64,000 nucleotides of DNA from Omphiscola glabra (taxonomy: Eukaryota > Mollusca > Gastropoda > Lymnaeidae). The stretch spans positions 30,103,815 through 30,167,814 of the forward strand of contig OZ024794.1 in assembly GCA_964017045.1 (NCBI GenBank), given 5' to 3'. Made by a program: the position numbers and the translations under genes. Below are positions 1 through 10,869 of the stretch, piece after piece. The notes under the pieces are model-generated. The model was not told where the DNA came from and ran no database searches. It worked only from the letters and a program-made list of their open reading frames with translations. Position 1 is the first letter of the stretch, and every line of letters begins with the position of its first letter.

Positions 1-40
1 AATATGTTGTTTTCCTTTATTGGAGAAAATAATTACATAC

Positions 41-208
41 CAGTTGTCTCATTGAGGTCACAGTACTCCATTCCTGGAATAAGATTGAAAAGTTTTGAAA
101 GGTAGCCTTGAGTCAATCCAATTGGAGCCTGTATAATTAAGCGAGATCCAGAGCTTGTTGGGTAATCTGCAAGAATGTCCATGGGTCCAGTACCAATGTG
201 GTGATAGC
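41..208 (-). CDS. RBM45: RBM45 exon 7 (start of RRM3)
   Basis: Residues 238-293 plus one base. Acceptor AAATTTTACAG, donor GTATGT at 40. After a short linker the RRM3 RNP2-like strand RLIIQAP begins at about residue 260, followed by a helix and the conserved LIPGMEYCDL stretch. The next exon is outside the window. Confidence 0.92.
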
Positions 209-2314
209 CTGTAAAATTTTAAATTGAAGAAAAACAAATCATTTAACCAATGACAAACATTTTTATAAATTATAAATACCAAATATAAATATAGAAATTT
301 AATTTTTTTAAAAGAATTATGTAATCACAACTTTTAAACGATTCAATCTTCATAAAAAGATTTTTTCACATGAAAATTAAAAAATTAATACATACCAGGT
401 CCTGGAAATCCAATATCTGGATATAAGTACCCAGGTGGGTGAATCTCATCTTCATACATTCTTTTTTGACCTATGGAAGATATACAGTATGGCTCATGTT
501 TAAATTTGAGATTGCAATATTATTATAAATAATGTAATCAAATAAAAACATTTATTTTAAAGCACATAATTTTGAAACATGCTAAAATTTTGGAAATATG
601 CTGATAATGTTGGAATCAGATGTTGTCCCTTTGAAACAAAAGCCTCACTTATTTGAATTATTTCCAAATGAAATAGATTTTGATGATGATCTTGATGGCA
701 TTACTCATAGTAGTGAGGAACATTCTGTGAAACATGCTGATGAATTTGATTTATTTACTTTTAAAAGAAATTTGTAGACTGCCAATGAATTTTTATTATT
801 TCTATAAACTAAATCACTTAATTTTTTTTAACTGAAAGAATATAGTTGTCTGTGTCTGAAAACACATTTAAATGATAAATAGGACCCAAGTGTCATTGTG
901 GGTGTGAGGTGAAGGCAGAAAAACAGTTGAACCATTGTACTCATTGTAAAGTCATGATCATCTTATATAGTTCACAAAATTCCAAAATTCATTCCTGTAT
1001 TATTTCTTGTCCAATAATTTTGAAAATATGTATTCTTATATGTGCCTCTGGATTCTTTTTCCCTTTGTTTTTGGTATTTCATTTATGCATATCAGAGTTA
1101 CCAAAAAAAGAGCATTGATCCTACAGAAAAATGCATATCTCTTTATGGGCTTAAGATATGGCTTATTATCCTATTAAGTTTATAATTGATACAACTCTGA
1201 ACTAATATCTATCTTTTCCCACTTTGAGCATCAGGTAAGACCTGATTACAATTTCTAAAAAATTTACTTACCTGCTCCAGAATGATGTGATGAAAATCCA
1301 TGAATTTCTATTTCATCCCTTTCATCTCTTGAACGTTGAGGCTCTGCAAATTTTGGTCGAAAAGCTGAAATAGTAAAAGTCTTTAAAATTAAAATTTCTT
1401 TTAAGAATGAGAATGCCGACTGTAATGACAAAGAACCGAAAAGATTTAAATACTTTCGGATTCTTAAAAATAATCATAGTTATTTTCTATTATTTTACGG
1501 AAATCTAATAAATTTAAATGCACAAACAATACAATATCTTCGCTTTTAGTTTAGTGAAAGTTTAAGCATTATTATTATAAATTATTATTATAATTATAAG
1601 AATTTTTTATAGCGTAGTACTCCAACCTAGGGATGGGCTCACCATGCTGTACATACAATTTAACAAACATAATCATGAAAATAATACATTTAAAGTATCA
1701 ACTAAGGAACTATTCTAAGCATTTTATGTTTTTGAATGTTATGAAAAAATATTAAATAAATAAATTATGATCAAAGAATTACACCCTAATCGCATTTATC
1801 GGGAAAACCCAAACATTAGTTGTTTTTTAGTGAGTTTTTTAGTGCGCTTTTAATACTGCAAAATAAAATTAAAATTAATTTGTTCTAAATAATCACACAA
1901 ATGAGTCATAGCTCACATAACAAAACTGATAATCTATTTTCCCCTTGGTAAAACTTAAGTAAAATTAATAAATATAATTCATTGCTTTTTAAATTGTTAA
2001 AATTTGCTAAAATGTAAATTTAGCTTTGTATTTTTAACATTTGATAAGTGTTTACTTTATATTCATTCCAAAATATACTTTTATGAAATTTTTAAATTGG
2101 TAAAAACTTAACCTTTAAATATACTTTTATTAAGAAAATGCTGTTTAATTCATCAGTGCAGCGACACTGCATAGCCAAATAGCATTCACTAATGCACTTA
2201 TCACTCATCCAAATAAGAACAAAGCATATGAAATGCACAAAATTTGTTTTTGAGTAGGTAAGGGGGTTACAATCCTGTGGATAATTAAATTAATTTTTTT
2301 TTAACTCTGTGGGG

Positions 2315-2361
<47 letters not shown>

Positions 2362-5300
2362 TGTAGTATGATAATTTCATTTTGGCCAAGGCAGCACAAG
2401 ATACGCCTTAAAATGAATTTGATAATTAATTAACCTTCTTAGGTACATATATATCGGGGGTAGGAAAAAGGGTGTATACATTTTTACGTGGATGACAATA
2501 TCTTTAAATCCAATGATATTACAGTTGTGAAAAATAGATGCTATATTCTCATTTTACAAATGAACATATGTTACCAATTAAAGGAAATCAAAGATGTTAA
2601 CAAAACGTAAGTAAATTTACATAATTATACCAATGAATATCAAAACCCAATGATTTTACACAAGTGAAAATTTAATTTACAAAATAGAGAAGGGTTAAGA
2701 TTTTCTTAGATAGATACACAGACTGACGGACAAGACATAGATAGACAGGTAGGTAGAGGGATGGATGGTTAGATATATATATAGATAGAACGCTTCCTTG
2801 AATAGTTGCGCAAAAGGTATCTTTTATTCTGTCAACTATATTTATACATATACAAAAATTAATGTATGTATGAATGTCCCGTTTGCGTGCTTATACCATT
2901 CATGGATTGCAATAAAACTTTTGTGAGTTGTACACAGTACACGCCCGCAAATTTTTCTAAATTATTACAAACATTTTTCAATATTCTGTTTTGGGCCAGG
3001 GCCCTAAAATTCTTTTTTTTTTCTCTCCTTTTATGAGCTAAATATAATTTTCATATGCGTTCCTATACCACTCATCCGATTTCCATTTAACGTTGCTAAT
3101 TTGTTGTGCACATTCCCCCAAACAGATTTCTGAATGAATTTATCCATTTTGAAAAATTCCTTTGGGGCCTCCAAAATTATTTTTTTCTTATATGAGCTAT
3201 ATAAATATAATTTCAAACAGAGCGATTGCATGGGTGCATGGAATTTAATAAAAATACAAATAGCGACATTTCAGTTTGTGTGTGACATAATAAGTTGGTT
3301 TCTGAATTAGTACAACCAATTTACAATTTTGCATTTGGGGCCTTAATTTTTTTAATATAAATATCATTTCAAACACAGCTACTGCATGGTTGGATCAATC
3401 CCTACATGTGTATGGAATAAATTTTGAAAATCCACGTTTCTCACGTGGACAGCTGTATGTGGCCTGCTCACACGTATAAAAACCCTCTAATTTATTTGTG
3501 TATGCACCAGATGGAAAAATAATAATATTTTCTATTTAAAAATTATTTCAAAATCGTAATTAAAACACTAACACTTTTTTCTTTGAGTGGCATTGCAACG
3601 CAACAGGGTTAACATTAGATTAGAATTATTAACTTTTTTTAAAAACAAAAAAACAGAGAGGTTTTTATTTCCTTTAAATTCATCTATTAACCTATAATAC
3701 TCACATTGTTCACAATTCTCAAATGCCATAGCAGCATGGAGTGGCTTAAAGTAGCGAACGTAACCAAATCCTTTACTTTCCCCAGAATTACGGTCCTTTA
3801 ACACTGTAACATTTTCAACATCTCCATATTTCTGAAAGAGCAAAAATTAAAGTGCAATTTTTTTTAAAACTTCTGCAAACAAGACTAGCAGAATCTTCTT
3901 GATAAACTTAAATTCAACATAAAATAATCAGCCCAATCAGATTGAAAAGAATATTAAAATTTCCAGAAAGGTGACAGCAGTATTTAGATCTGACACTTTG
4001 AACTCCACATGAGGATTAAAATGTCATAATACTGATTGTGTAAAAAAGGATGTAAATCATAGTTTTACAAATACAATTTTTCAACTTGTTATGTTACTAC
4101 ACAAATAAAATCTGTTTGTGTGATGAACGAAGGGGAATCTCAGGCTGTGCATCAATGGCACATATCACACATATAGATACATTTATTTACATTTATTCGT
4201 TCTTGTCATTTATTCACTATTTGTTCGAAAATTCCCAGTCCTATAAAATGAACACTCTCCCCATTAGACAGTTAAAAAGGCATTAGATAGTGTAAAAAAT
4301 AAGCTAAATACTGAACATTAGATAAAAAAATATTAACGCTTACAGCAAACTCGTCCCTTAAGTTTTGTTCAGTGAAATGCTTGGGAATGATTACAAAAAG
4401 ACGAACAAGCCTTTCATCTTCCCTTGGATCACGTGTTGAACCATCACGTTTGCTGTTTGCTACAACAACCTGTTAAAAAATTTGGTTAAGATCAATTTGT
4501 AACTCGTGCTCAGCAACTATTTATTAAAAGTTATTCCATTAATATCAATCAAACTGTGCACTTGGTGTCAAAGTTATGTTTTAGAAGAAAAGCAGATCTG
4601 CTGACCTGATTAGAAAACTTAAAACCATGACAATAATTTCCAGAAAGTTGAATAAATACCAAACTTTGATCTTCAATATGTTTAATGTTTTAAAAATTTC
4701 ATTAAAGCACCTTTAGTCCTTTATTTGTGCCAGGCAAAGCTCTACCATTCATCTCCTCCATTGCCTGCATGGCTTCTGAAGTCTTTGCAAACTTGATGTA
4801 CACAATTCCTTTTAACAAAAGAAGAGCAATTTAAAACTAACAAAGGAGTGACATGAATAAAATTTCTTACTAAGTTCCTGGAAATAAAATTTTCAAAAGA
4901 AAATTACATATTTTGTGGAGAAATAAATTTGAAAGAAAAAAAATAAGGATAAAAATAAGAGTAGTCTCAAATTACTATTACTTATAGTTAAAGCCTACTT
5001 TCAAACTCAAAAATAAATCTAAGCATAGAGGCCTATATATAATTGGTAAAGAGGATTTACAGTGTACTGATAAATCAACAGATAGTGATAGTAAAAAATC
5101 TGCAATTTTACCAATTTTTCAGTAATTGCTTTAAAAAAAAAAAAAAGTTTTTTTTACATAATTTGTCATCAACCCCCCCCCCCCCCCCCCCTTTCCAAAG
5201 TTGGTAAATTACAAGAATTAGTTCCACAAGGTCTCACACGGCCGCCATCTTGGTAGCAGCGACCCGTAAAATTAAGAATTAAATGTTACAAAATAAGAAG

Positions 5301-7238
5301 TGGTTGCGTCCACCCCGGCGGTGTACCTAGCAAAACCATGGACCTAGGCCTGCGTACACCGTGGCGGTGTAGATAGCAAAACCTCATAGACCTATGCTGC
5401 GTACAGCAGCAAAAATGTACCACTGACCTGGTTTTAAGATAAGGCAGTTGGAAGTGAACTTTTGTGGTCTTGTGGTAGAGTAGATGCTAAGCGATATTAT
5501 ATTATGTGATCATTTACTAGATAAAGATCGAATTTTACTTTTTTTTTTTCTTCATTTTAATTAAAAGTATATTTTATATTTAGTTTCTTATGTTCATTTG
5601 TAACAGTAGTCTTATGAAAATTTTAAAAATATTTTGTAGCAATTGAAATATTTTAAGTATATGTTGAATTTGAAAAATGAGAAAACAAATAGAAAGTATG
5701 ATATATAGGTCCATCCATTTAGGCACTACATGGAAGGAGGAGCTTGTTGATTTTGGATATTTTATGCATACTGTTACTGCTGAGTTTAGTGGTTCAGCAG
5801 AATGAACGTACATTTAATAAGTATCTTGAATTTCTGACACTCAAATACATCTATTAAAGTTTAAGCCAATTTTAACCTAAAAATCTGTGCAATCAATAAT
5901 ATTTATGGGAGATATGCAACAGGTTAGTATATAAAATTCGTTTCACTTACAAAGAAGCCAGATATGACCAATAAAATACTAAGCAATGCTTGCTCTTTAC
6001 AAAAGTGTGGAACTTACCCAAATATCTTCACCCCAACCCCCAAAATAAAACAAAAAATATTTATTACCGTTTTAAAAAAAATTACAGTTACAGTTTTACA
6101 GGAACGTCGTTGCCTTGCGTTATTTCAATAAAATATCAGTTCTACTTTTGTTTAATCTTGCAGGTATAAAATAATTTTTAAATAAATAGTCAAATAGTTT
6201 TCAGTTTCAACAAGACAACAGGAGTTTAACATTAATTTTTCAAGTACCGCATAGAGTTAAAGACTGGCAAAGACCAAGGTTTTGCTGCTTTTACCGCCGC
6301 GGTGTACGCAGGCCAAAGTCCATAGTTTTGCTAGATACACCGACACCGTGTACGTAGTGCCGGCCGAAATAATAATAATAATGAAAAAATTTCCTAAATG
6401 TATCCCTAAACCTAACCCAAACCCTAAATTGATCCCTAAACCTCTTTAAAAAAATATATCCTTAAACCTAACCCAAACCAATCACGCTGGGCACTAATAG
6501 TGTAAAATAATAAAAAAGTTTGGTGTGTATTACTGTAGTATAGTATAATTATAAAAATCAGCATATTTGCAAATTTGCATTTTTATTGACAGTAATTCTG
6601 AGTAATGACAGCCCCCTTCCCTCCTCACGATTTGTCAAACTTAGTTCTCTCTCCTCCCCCCCACCCACCAATTTCTCCCCAGGTCCTGAGTCAGTTTCAT
6701 TTGTCAAGTTTCAGTTGTCACTTGATTGTCATTGAATCATTGACATTGATAGACTCCTGGCTCATGACATATTTTCCTGTCATTAGCCGCTTAGCGAGTA
6801 CTGACTGTACTGTGATCACATAAACATGTGGCCGTGGCTTGCATTGACTTCAGAAATTATTTTATACTTTAAATGTTTAAAAAATTGAATACTTTAATTG
6901 ATTAATTCCACTACCAAAAAAAAGTTAATAATGCTAGGCATTTTATGATGCTTATACTGTGAGTTTCGCTGTTGTAATTTTTATGAATATTAAAAATCAA
7001 TGGAGGCTGCTGGGAAGAGAATTTATGTTAAGAACGGACGCTAACCTCTATCTTCATTTGTTCTTTTGTCTTTGATGATCCAAATATCCTCAATAACTCC
7101 AAATTTTTCAAATGCATCACGAAACTCTTGTTCTGTTGTTCCTTTCTGACACAATATGAACAATCTGCTATTTGGTGGGTCGTCGAGACCACGACTTTCC
7201 CTACCGTCTCGACTATCTCTATTATCTCTACCAGCCAT
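41..7238 (-). CDS. RBM45: RNA-binding protein 45 (RBM45/DRB1), 5' part, seven exons
   Basis: RBM45 is a multi-RRM RNA-binding protein of the nucleus and cytoplasm, linked in vertebrates to neural development and RNA processing. Seven minus-strand exons (7046-7238, 4711-4808, 4344-4469, 3705-3831, 1272-1364, 396-470, 41-208) all have GT donors and AG acceptors and join in frame to 293 residues; the gene continues past the left edge. Start chosen: the ATG opening a charged N-terminus rich in RD/RE pairs. RRM1 begins near residue 25, with RNP2-like LFILCQ (26-31) and RNP1-like RGIVYIKF (64-71). RRM2 has LFVIIP (121-126) and a textbook KGFGYVRY (159-166). An unstructured linker (about 190-255) leads into RRM3 at about residue 260. 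Domain order and the linkers match RBM45 rather than other RRM families. RRM4 and the C-terminus would lie outside the window. No internal stops or frameshifts were seen. Confidence 0.94.
396..470 (-). CDS. RBM45: RBM45 exon 6 (linker)
   Basis: Residues 213-237 plus one base. Acceptor TTCCATAG, donor GTATGT at 395. It encodes a Pro/Gly/Tyr-rich linker. Short, but it keeps the reading frame between exons 5 and 7. Confidence 0.87.
598..777 (+). other. Acidic 59-codon open frame inside RBM45 intron 5
   Basis: Opposite in strand to RBM45. It encodes an acidic peptide with a DFDDDLDG run and a DEFDLF stretch before a TAG stop. I do not recognise it. The base composition looks more coding-like than the AT-rich surroundings, and AT-rich sequence resembling a 3' UTR follows. 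It could be the 3' end of a retrocopy, a short nested exon, or chance. Confidence 0.2.
1272..1364 (-). CDS. RBM45: RBM45 exon 5 (end of RRM2, linker)
   Basis: Residues 182-212 plus one base. Acceptor ACTATTTCAG, donor GTAAGT at 1271. It begins with the last RRM2 strand (FRPKFAEP), then enters a charged, His/Ser-rich linker. Confidence 0.9.
1568..1690 (-). mobile_element. 3'-tail remnant of an L2/CR1-type LINE (copy 1)
   Basis: Read on the minus strand, it has the conserved CCCTAGG/CTATA block (GGTGAGCCCATCCCTAGG, then ACGCTATA) followed by an (AAT)n-like tail. The same block ends the LINE at 16814-17702. It lies in RBM45 intron 4. Confidence 0.6.
1960..2715. repeat. Dispersed repeat, uninterrupted copy A
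   Basis: Aligns by eye to 13530-13712 joined to 17703-18480. Shared landmarks in order: TTGCTTTTTAAATTGTTA, TAGTGCAGCG-like block, CACTCATC block, CCTGTGGATAATT-like block, TTTTTACRTGGATGACA, GATATTACAGT, and GGGTTAAGATTTTCTT. Copy A carries a (GT)n expansion at 2317-2357. No coding capacity is evident. It is probably the non-coding part of an unidentified mobile element. Confidence 0.65.
2317..2357. repeat. (GT)n microsatellite in RBM45 intron 4
   Basis: About 20 uninterrupted GT units after a G-run. A likely length-polymorphic marker. Confidence 0.9.
2870..3440. repeat. Diverged tandem repeat, ~180-bp units
   Basis: Three to four diverged units share the order: TTACAAA/ATTTT stretch, GGGCC-type block before an A/T run (2993, 3170, 3335), ATGAGCTA-type block, ATTTCAAACA, and GCATGG. 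It sits in RBM45 intron 4 just after dispersed repeat copy A and may be part of the same element. Confidence 0.45.
3705..3831 (-). CDS. RBM45: RBM45 exon 4 (RRM2 core, RNP1)
   Basis: Residues 140-181 plus one base. Acceptor CTCTTTCAG, donor GTGAGT at 3704. It contains RNP1 KGFGYVRY with the GES..GFGYVRY context typical of the family. Reading through the donor gives an apparent 91-residue open frame, but the extension past the GTGAGT donor is intron. Confidence 0.93.
4344..4469 (-). CDS. RBM45: RBM45 exon 3 (RRM1-RRM2 linker, RRM2 start)
   Basis: Residues 98-139, exactly 42 codons, phase 0 at both ends. The acceptor is a pyrimidine-rich TTTTTTAACAG and the donor GTAAGC. It holds the basic/acidic linker and the RRM2 RNP2 motif LFVIIP. 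Confidence 0.92.
4711..4808 (-). CDS. RBM45: RBM45 exon 2 (RRM1 second half)
   Basis: Residues 65-97. The acceptor AAAAG precedes base 4808 and the donor GTGCTT starts at 4710. It completes RNP1 (GIVYIKF) and the second helix and last strand of RRM1 (AMQAMEEMNG). The exon ends on a codon boundary. Confidence 0.92.
5311..6350. mobile_element. Fold-back / inverted-repeat element in RBM45 intron 1
   Basis: The arms 5311-5392 and 6272-6350 are inverted copies of each other over about 80 bp. Both contain GGCCTGCGTACACCG and two copies of a TAGCAAAAC sub-block. The ~880-bp interior is AT-rich and has no recognisable transposase. A poly-C run sits just outside the left arm at about 5170-5190. No clear target duplication was found, so the exact ends are uncertain. 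Confidence 0.6.
7046..7238 (-). CDS. RBM45: RBM45 exon 1 (start codon, RRM1 first half)
   Basis: Encodes residues 1-64 plus one base of codon 65. It opens with ATG at 7238-7236 and closes with donor GTTAGC at 7045. It carries the charged N-terminus and RRM1 RNP2. The RRM1 RNP1 motif is split across the exon 1/2 junction. Confidence 0.92.
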
Positions 7239-7290
7239 TTTAGAATTCAGATCTGTACCAACTTCCGGAATGTGTAGGGATTATGTGATA
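7239..7290 (-). promoter_or_regulatory. RBM45: RBM45 5' UTR / proximal promoter with ETS-like site
   Basis: Directly upstream of the start codon, bases 7260-7268 read ACTTCCGGA, a strong ETS/GABP-type element common in housekeeping promoters that lack a TATA box. No TATA box is evident in the next ~100 bases. The transcription start is not determinable from sequence alone. Confidence 0.45.
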
Positions 7291-7299
7291 CTTAAAGAA

Positions 7300-8185
7300 A
7301 AGGTAAAATAAAATCACAGAAATAAGAAAACAAAATAACATTAGTATTTTAATTAAATTGGAGTAAATTTTGGAAAAAAATCGGGGGAAAAAGCCATGCA
7401 CGAAATATGATTAATAAAAGGGAGTTTAAAGGAGAAATATATTAGGACAAAGTCAACGAATTTCAAAGTCCTTAGACCATTTAGGCTTAGACTGACTTAG
7501 ACTCGACTTAGTTATTGTTCATAAAATATTTATTATAAATTATAATATTTAATAAAATATCTTTAAAAAAACTTTTCAAAACATACTTTTTTGGAGGTGG
7601 CATTTTCAATGGTGATAAGATTTATCTTGTCTTCAAGCAGGACATATTAAATTTATTAAAATGCTGCACACCCTGCACCCAGTTTTTAACCCAAGCCATA
7701 AACTATGCATATTAGTATGAACAAACATATATCAGTTTATAACACCAACTTTGTAGACTCATTCTCATGATTGACACATTGAGTCGAGTTAACATATTCG
7801 GGTCCCTATTCTGGAAAATCATGAACAAAAAACGCAGTTAACGTTATTTATTTCTATTTACTTTTATGACACATAATAAGGATGCACCTATAGGTACACG
7901 GGTACCAGAATTGAGAGGTTTGGATTAAAAAACGATTTAAATAATTATTGTGTGTTTGTAAGACCAAATGAGGTATCAAATGAAAGATAATTGAATGTAA
8001 TATACGTTTGTAAACTTAATTCTTCAATTTAACTAAAATAAACGACTAAAAATGACATCCGAATAGCATTAGTCAAAATGGACCCGGACAAATTCAAATT
8101 TTATTTTTAAAAAATTAAAACAAAAATAATGATATAAATATTACCATTTCATTAGTTTTTCTTCCACAAAACTGTTTACATTAGC
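7300..8185. other. AT-rich intergenic stretch upstream of RBM45
   Basis: No open frame, repeat or RNA gene that I can support. Confidence 0.5.
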
Positions 8186-8189
8186 CCAG

Positions 8190-8930
8190 GCCTAATTGAA
8201 ATTTACCTAGGAACAACTGTTTCGGAAGAAGGCTCCAAGCCCGAATTGATGGCCAGGATTGCGCAGACCACAACAGCACTAAAGAGGCTCAAGAAAATAT
8301 GGAACGACAAAAATATAGCCCCCCCCCCCCCCCAGCACCAAAATCAGGCTGATGCGCTCACTAGTCCTCTCCATTTTCTTGTATGCCTGTGAGTCCTGGA
8401 CATTAACAGCAGAACTCGAAAGGAAAATAAAGGCGATGGAGATGAGATGTTTCAGAAGCATTCTTGGCATCTGCTATAGAGACCATATCACCAATGAACA
8501 AGTAAAAGAAAGGATTCGTAAAGCAATTGGGCAGTACGATGACCTCCTGGTGATTATAAAAAAGCGCAAACTTGAATGGTTTGGCCACCTAACAAGAAAA
8601 CAAGTGCTCACCAAAGAAATCATGCAGGGCACAACTAGAGGAGGGAGAAGAAGATGAAGACAGAGAAAAAGATGGGAAGAAAACATCAAAGAGTGGACGG
8701 GATTAAAACTAGGCGATGCTATGCGTCGTGCAGAAAACAGAGAGGAATGGAGGATAGAAGCCTTTGCAACAAAAAGAACAGTACGGAAGGCCAAATCTAA
8801 CCAGGAGTCAATATTCTCCTTCGAGATTGTCATTCCAGGATTGGGTCAGTGAGCCATTCTTTGAAGTTTACTTAGCTACTCCATCGTTTCGCGAAGACGG
8901 AAATTATAATATGAGTATATGATTACAACG
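8190..8930 (+). pseudogene. Non-LTR retrotransposon tail (LINE ORF2 C-terminus), 5'-truncated
   Basis: It encodes the region after the reverse-transcriptase catalytic domain: YLGTTVSEEGS.., then LYACESWTL, EMRCFRSILGI.YRDHITN, LEWFGHLTR, RQRKRWEENIKEWTGL and AENREEWR. These landmarks are typical of this part of LINE polyproteins. The open frame from 8352 is broken by one in-frame TGA (8655-8657, in place of an Arg codon) and then continues to TGA at 8850-8852. A run of C bases at about 8320-8336 replaces a few codons and shifts the frame relative to the upstream part. The clade was not assigned. It is dead as a gene. Confidence 0.85.
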
Positions 8931-10094
8931 CCCTCAATGATACACAAACTTAGCTATTATAAACGTTATTCAATTATTAAATAAGATTCAATTTGTTTAT
9001 ACCATTAAAATGAAATATTATAATAAGGGGTTGACTGCCATTTGGTTGAAGAAATGGTAATTTTAAAACAGATGGTAGGGGATAATCTGGAGGAAAAAAA
9101 TAAGAAAAAAAAAATACGGAAAAAAACCAACAAAAAAACGAACTTGTCGCCAAAAGCCTTCTTTGTCAACGAACAAAACTGAGTGAAAAAACATTATCCG
9201 AGAGAAATGAAAAATAATTGCGAACTCTGAGTAAGGGAAGACATACAGGGAAATGGTGAAAAAAGTAAAGGAAGTGAATGGTGATTGGTTGTAAATAAGA
9301 AAGGGGCAGGGAAAAGAGTTAACAAGGAAAAGAAAACATGGCGTTTATACCATATGGTGACATGTTTCCTGTTTGGAGGATGCTGTTAATGTAAAAGGAA
9401 AAAAAGCAAAGCATTTTTAGCAAGGGTGGGGGAATAGAGGGGTGGTGGTTGATACCAGTCGCAAAAAGGTACTCCCTCCACTGTGAGTGAGGCCCCAGGT
9501 CTGGGCGTTACATTAGGGCATAGAAACGTTATTACTCCCCAAGCTTTCAAACGGCGGTAACCCGTTTAACTGCGAACACCGAATTGGGTAATTGGAAAAG
9601 TGAGTTGGCCCCGGGACGGAACTCCGCCGTGGAGCCAACGAAGTATGTATCCGATACGTTTTGCGCCATGAATCCTGACAAATATTCCACTAATCTACAA
9701 ATGGGTTGGACCCTGGCTTGCCAGATTGGCCTTTTTAATGCCAGATTCCTCAATGTTTTAATTTTTTTTTCAGGAATGGAAATTTTCATTGGGCTTTTAT
9801 GGCTTTTTTTTTCTTTTTGTTGTTCATGAAAATTGTATATGCTTTAAATTTTGAAAAAATATCCATTTCCTAAAACATTTTTTACGAGACACGCCTTTGA
9901 TCAGTGGGATTTCCGATAAGAAAGCGAACACTTGAGTAGACTTTTGCAACATTTTCAAAATACAACAACGTGGCTCGCTAAATGTGAGTAAGTAAATAGT
10001 AGAACGAGCTATTTTTAGGTTTGAACAGCTTAACTTCCGTATTTATAGTTCACCTTTGTTTCGACATATAAACTCAGAGAGTCACGTTGCGACA
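8931..10094. other. Gene-free stretch, partly purine-rich
   Basis: 9060-9420 is A/G-rich with A-runs. 9490-9830 is more GC-balanced, with overlapping open frames of about 80 codons on both strands and no recognisable domain. Possibly an unidentified repeat. Confidence 0.4.
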
Positions 10095-10450
10095 TGGGAA
10101 CACTTAAGCGACAGAGCTACACTGTGATCTGTGAATATTTAAGTGAGAGCTATATACATTGTGATCTGTGAATACTTAAGAGAGATGGCTACACTGTGAT
10201 CTGGGAATATTTAAGTGAGAGCTACATTGTGATCTGTGAATACTTAAGAGAGATGGCTACACTGTGATCTGGGAATATTTAAGTGAGAGCTACATTGTGA
10301 TCTGTGAATACTTAAGAGAGATGGCTACACTGTGATCTGGGAACACAGAAGTGCGAGAGATCTACATTGTGATCTGTGAATATTTAAGTGAGAGCTACAT
10401 TGTGATCTGTGAATACTTAAGAGAGATGGCTACATTGTGATCTGGGAAAC
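10095..10450. repeat. Minisatellite, ~34-bp unit (68-bp dimer), ~10 units
   Basis: Alternating variants of GCTACAYTGTGATCTG followed by GGAATATTTAAGTGAGA or TGAATACTTAAGAGAGATG. The alternation gives a 68-bp higher-order period. Confidence 0.9.
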
Positions 10451-10500
10451 ACTTAGGTTTTAATTTCAAATAATGTATTATTTCTTGTCTTGTATTGAAG

Positions 10501-10540
10501 CTGAAGAAGGTGAATAACCGAAACGTCATTTTTTCTTCAG
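10501..10540 (+). ncRNA. Hammerhead-like / Penelope-like terminal motif, copy 1
   Basis: CTGAAGA, an extra A, the small hairpin GGT-GAATA-ACC, then GAAA and CGTC. This order resembles a hammerhead core (CUGANGA, stem II, GAAA, stem III/cleavage). An 8-bp inverted repeat CTGAAGAA/TTCTTCAG encloses it. A second copy lies at 13405-13431. Against a canonical ribozyme: the extra A, and no stem I pairing directly at the core. In translation both copies read L(K/R)K..xRNV, so a coding remnant of a Penelope-like element is an alternative. Confidence 0.35.
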
Positions 10541-10858
10541 ACCTACATCAAATAGACAGTCTTGTTGAAACTATTTACTTCTCATGGCCTGGACGCCGTC
10601 TCCTTTTACATCAAATAGGCTGTCTTGTTGAAACTATTTACTTCACATGGCCTGGACGCTGTCTCCTTTTACATCGAATAGGCTGCCTTGTTGAAACTAT
10701 TTACTTCTCATGGCCTGGACGCCGTCTCCTTTTACATCAAATAGGCTGTCTTGTTGAAACTATTTACTTCACATGGCCTGGACGCTGTCTCCTTTTACAT
10801 CAAATAGGCTGCCTTGTTGAAACTATTTACTTCACATGGCCTGGACGCCGTCTCCTTT
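10541..10858. repeat. Minisatellite, 63-bp unit x ~5
   Basis: Five near-identical units around GGCCTGGACGC..GTCTCC and TTGTTGAAACTATTTACTTC. The unit is a multiple of three, so a 127-codon frame stays open with a 21-residue repeat, but nothing supports it being translated. The array begins immediately after the hammerhead-like motif. Confidence 0.9.
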
Positions 10859-10869
10859 TATATTATCGC

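Noticed and set aside
3568..3704. Extension of the RRM2 exon to a 91-residue protein
   Set aside because: A consensus GTGAGT donor at 3704 and in-frame joining to the next exon show this part is intron.
6404..6480. Interstitial telomere repeat (CCCTAA-like)
   Set aside because: CCTAAACCTAACCCAAACCC is too irregular and short, with no run of perfect hexamers.
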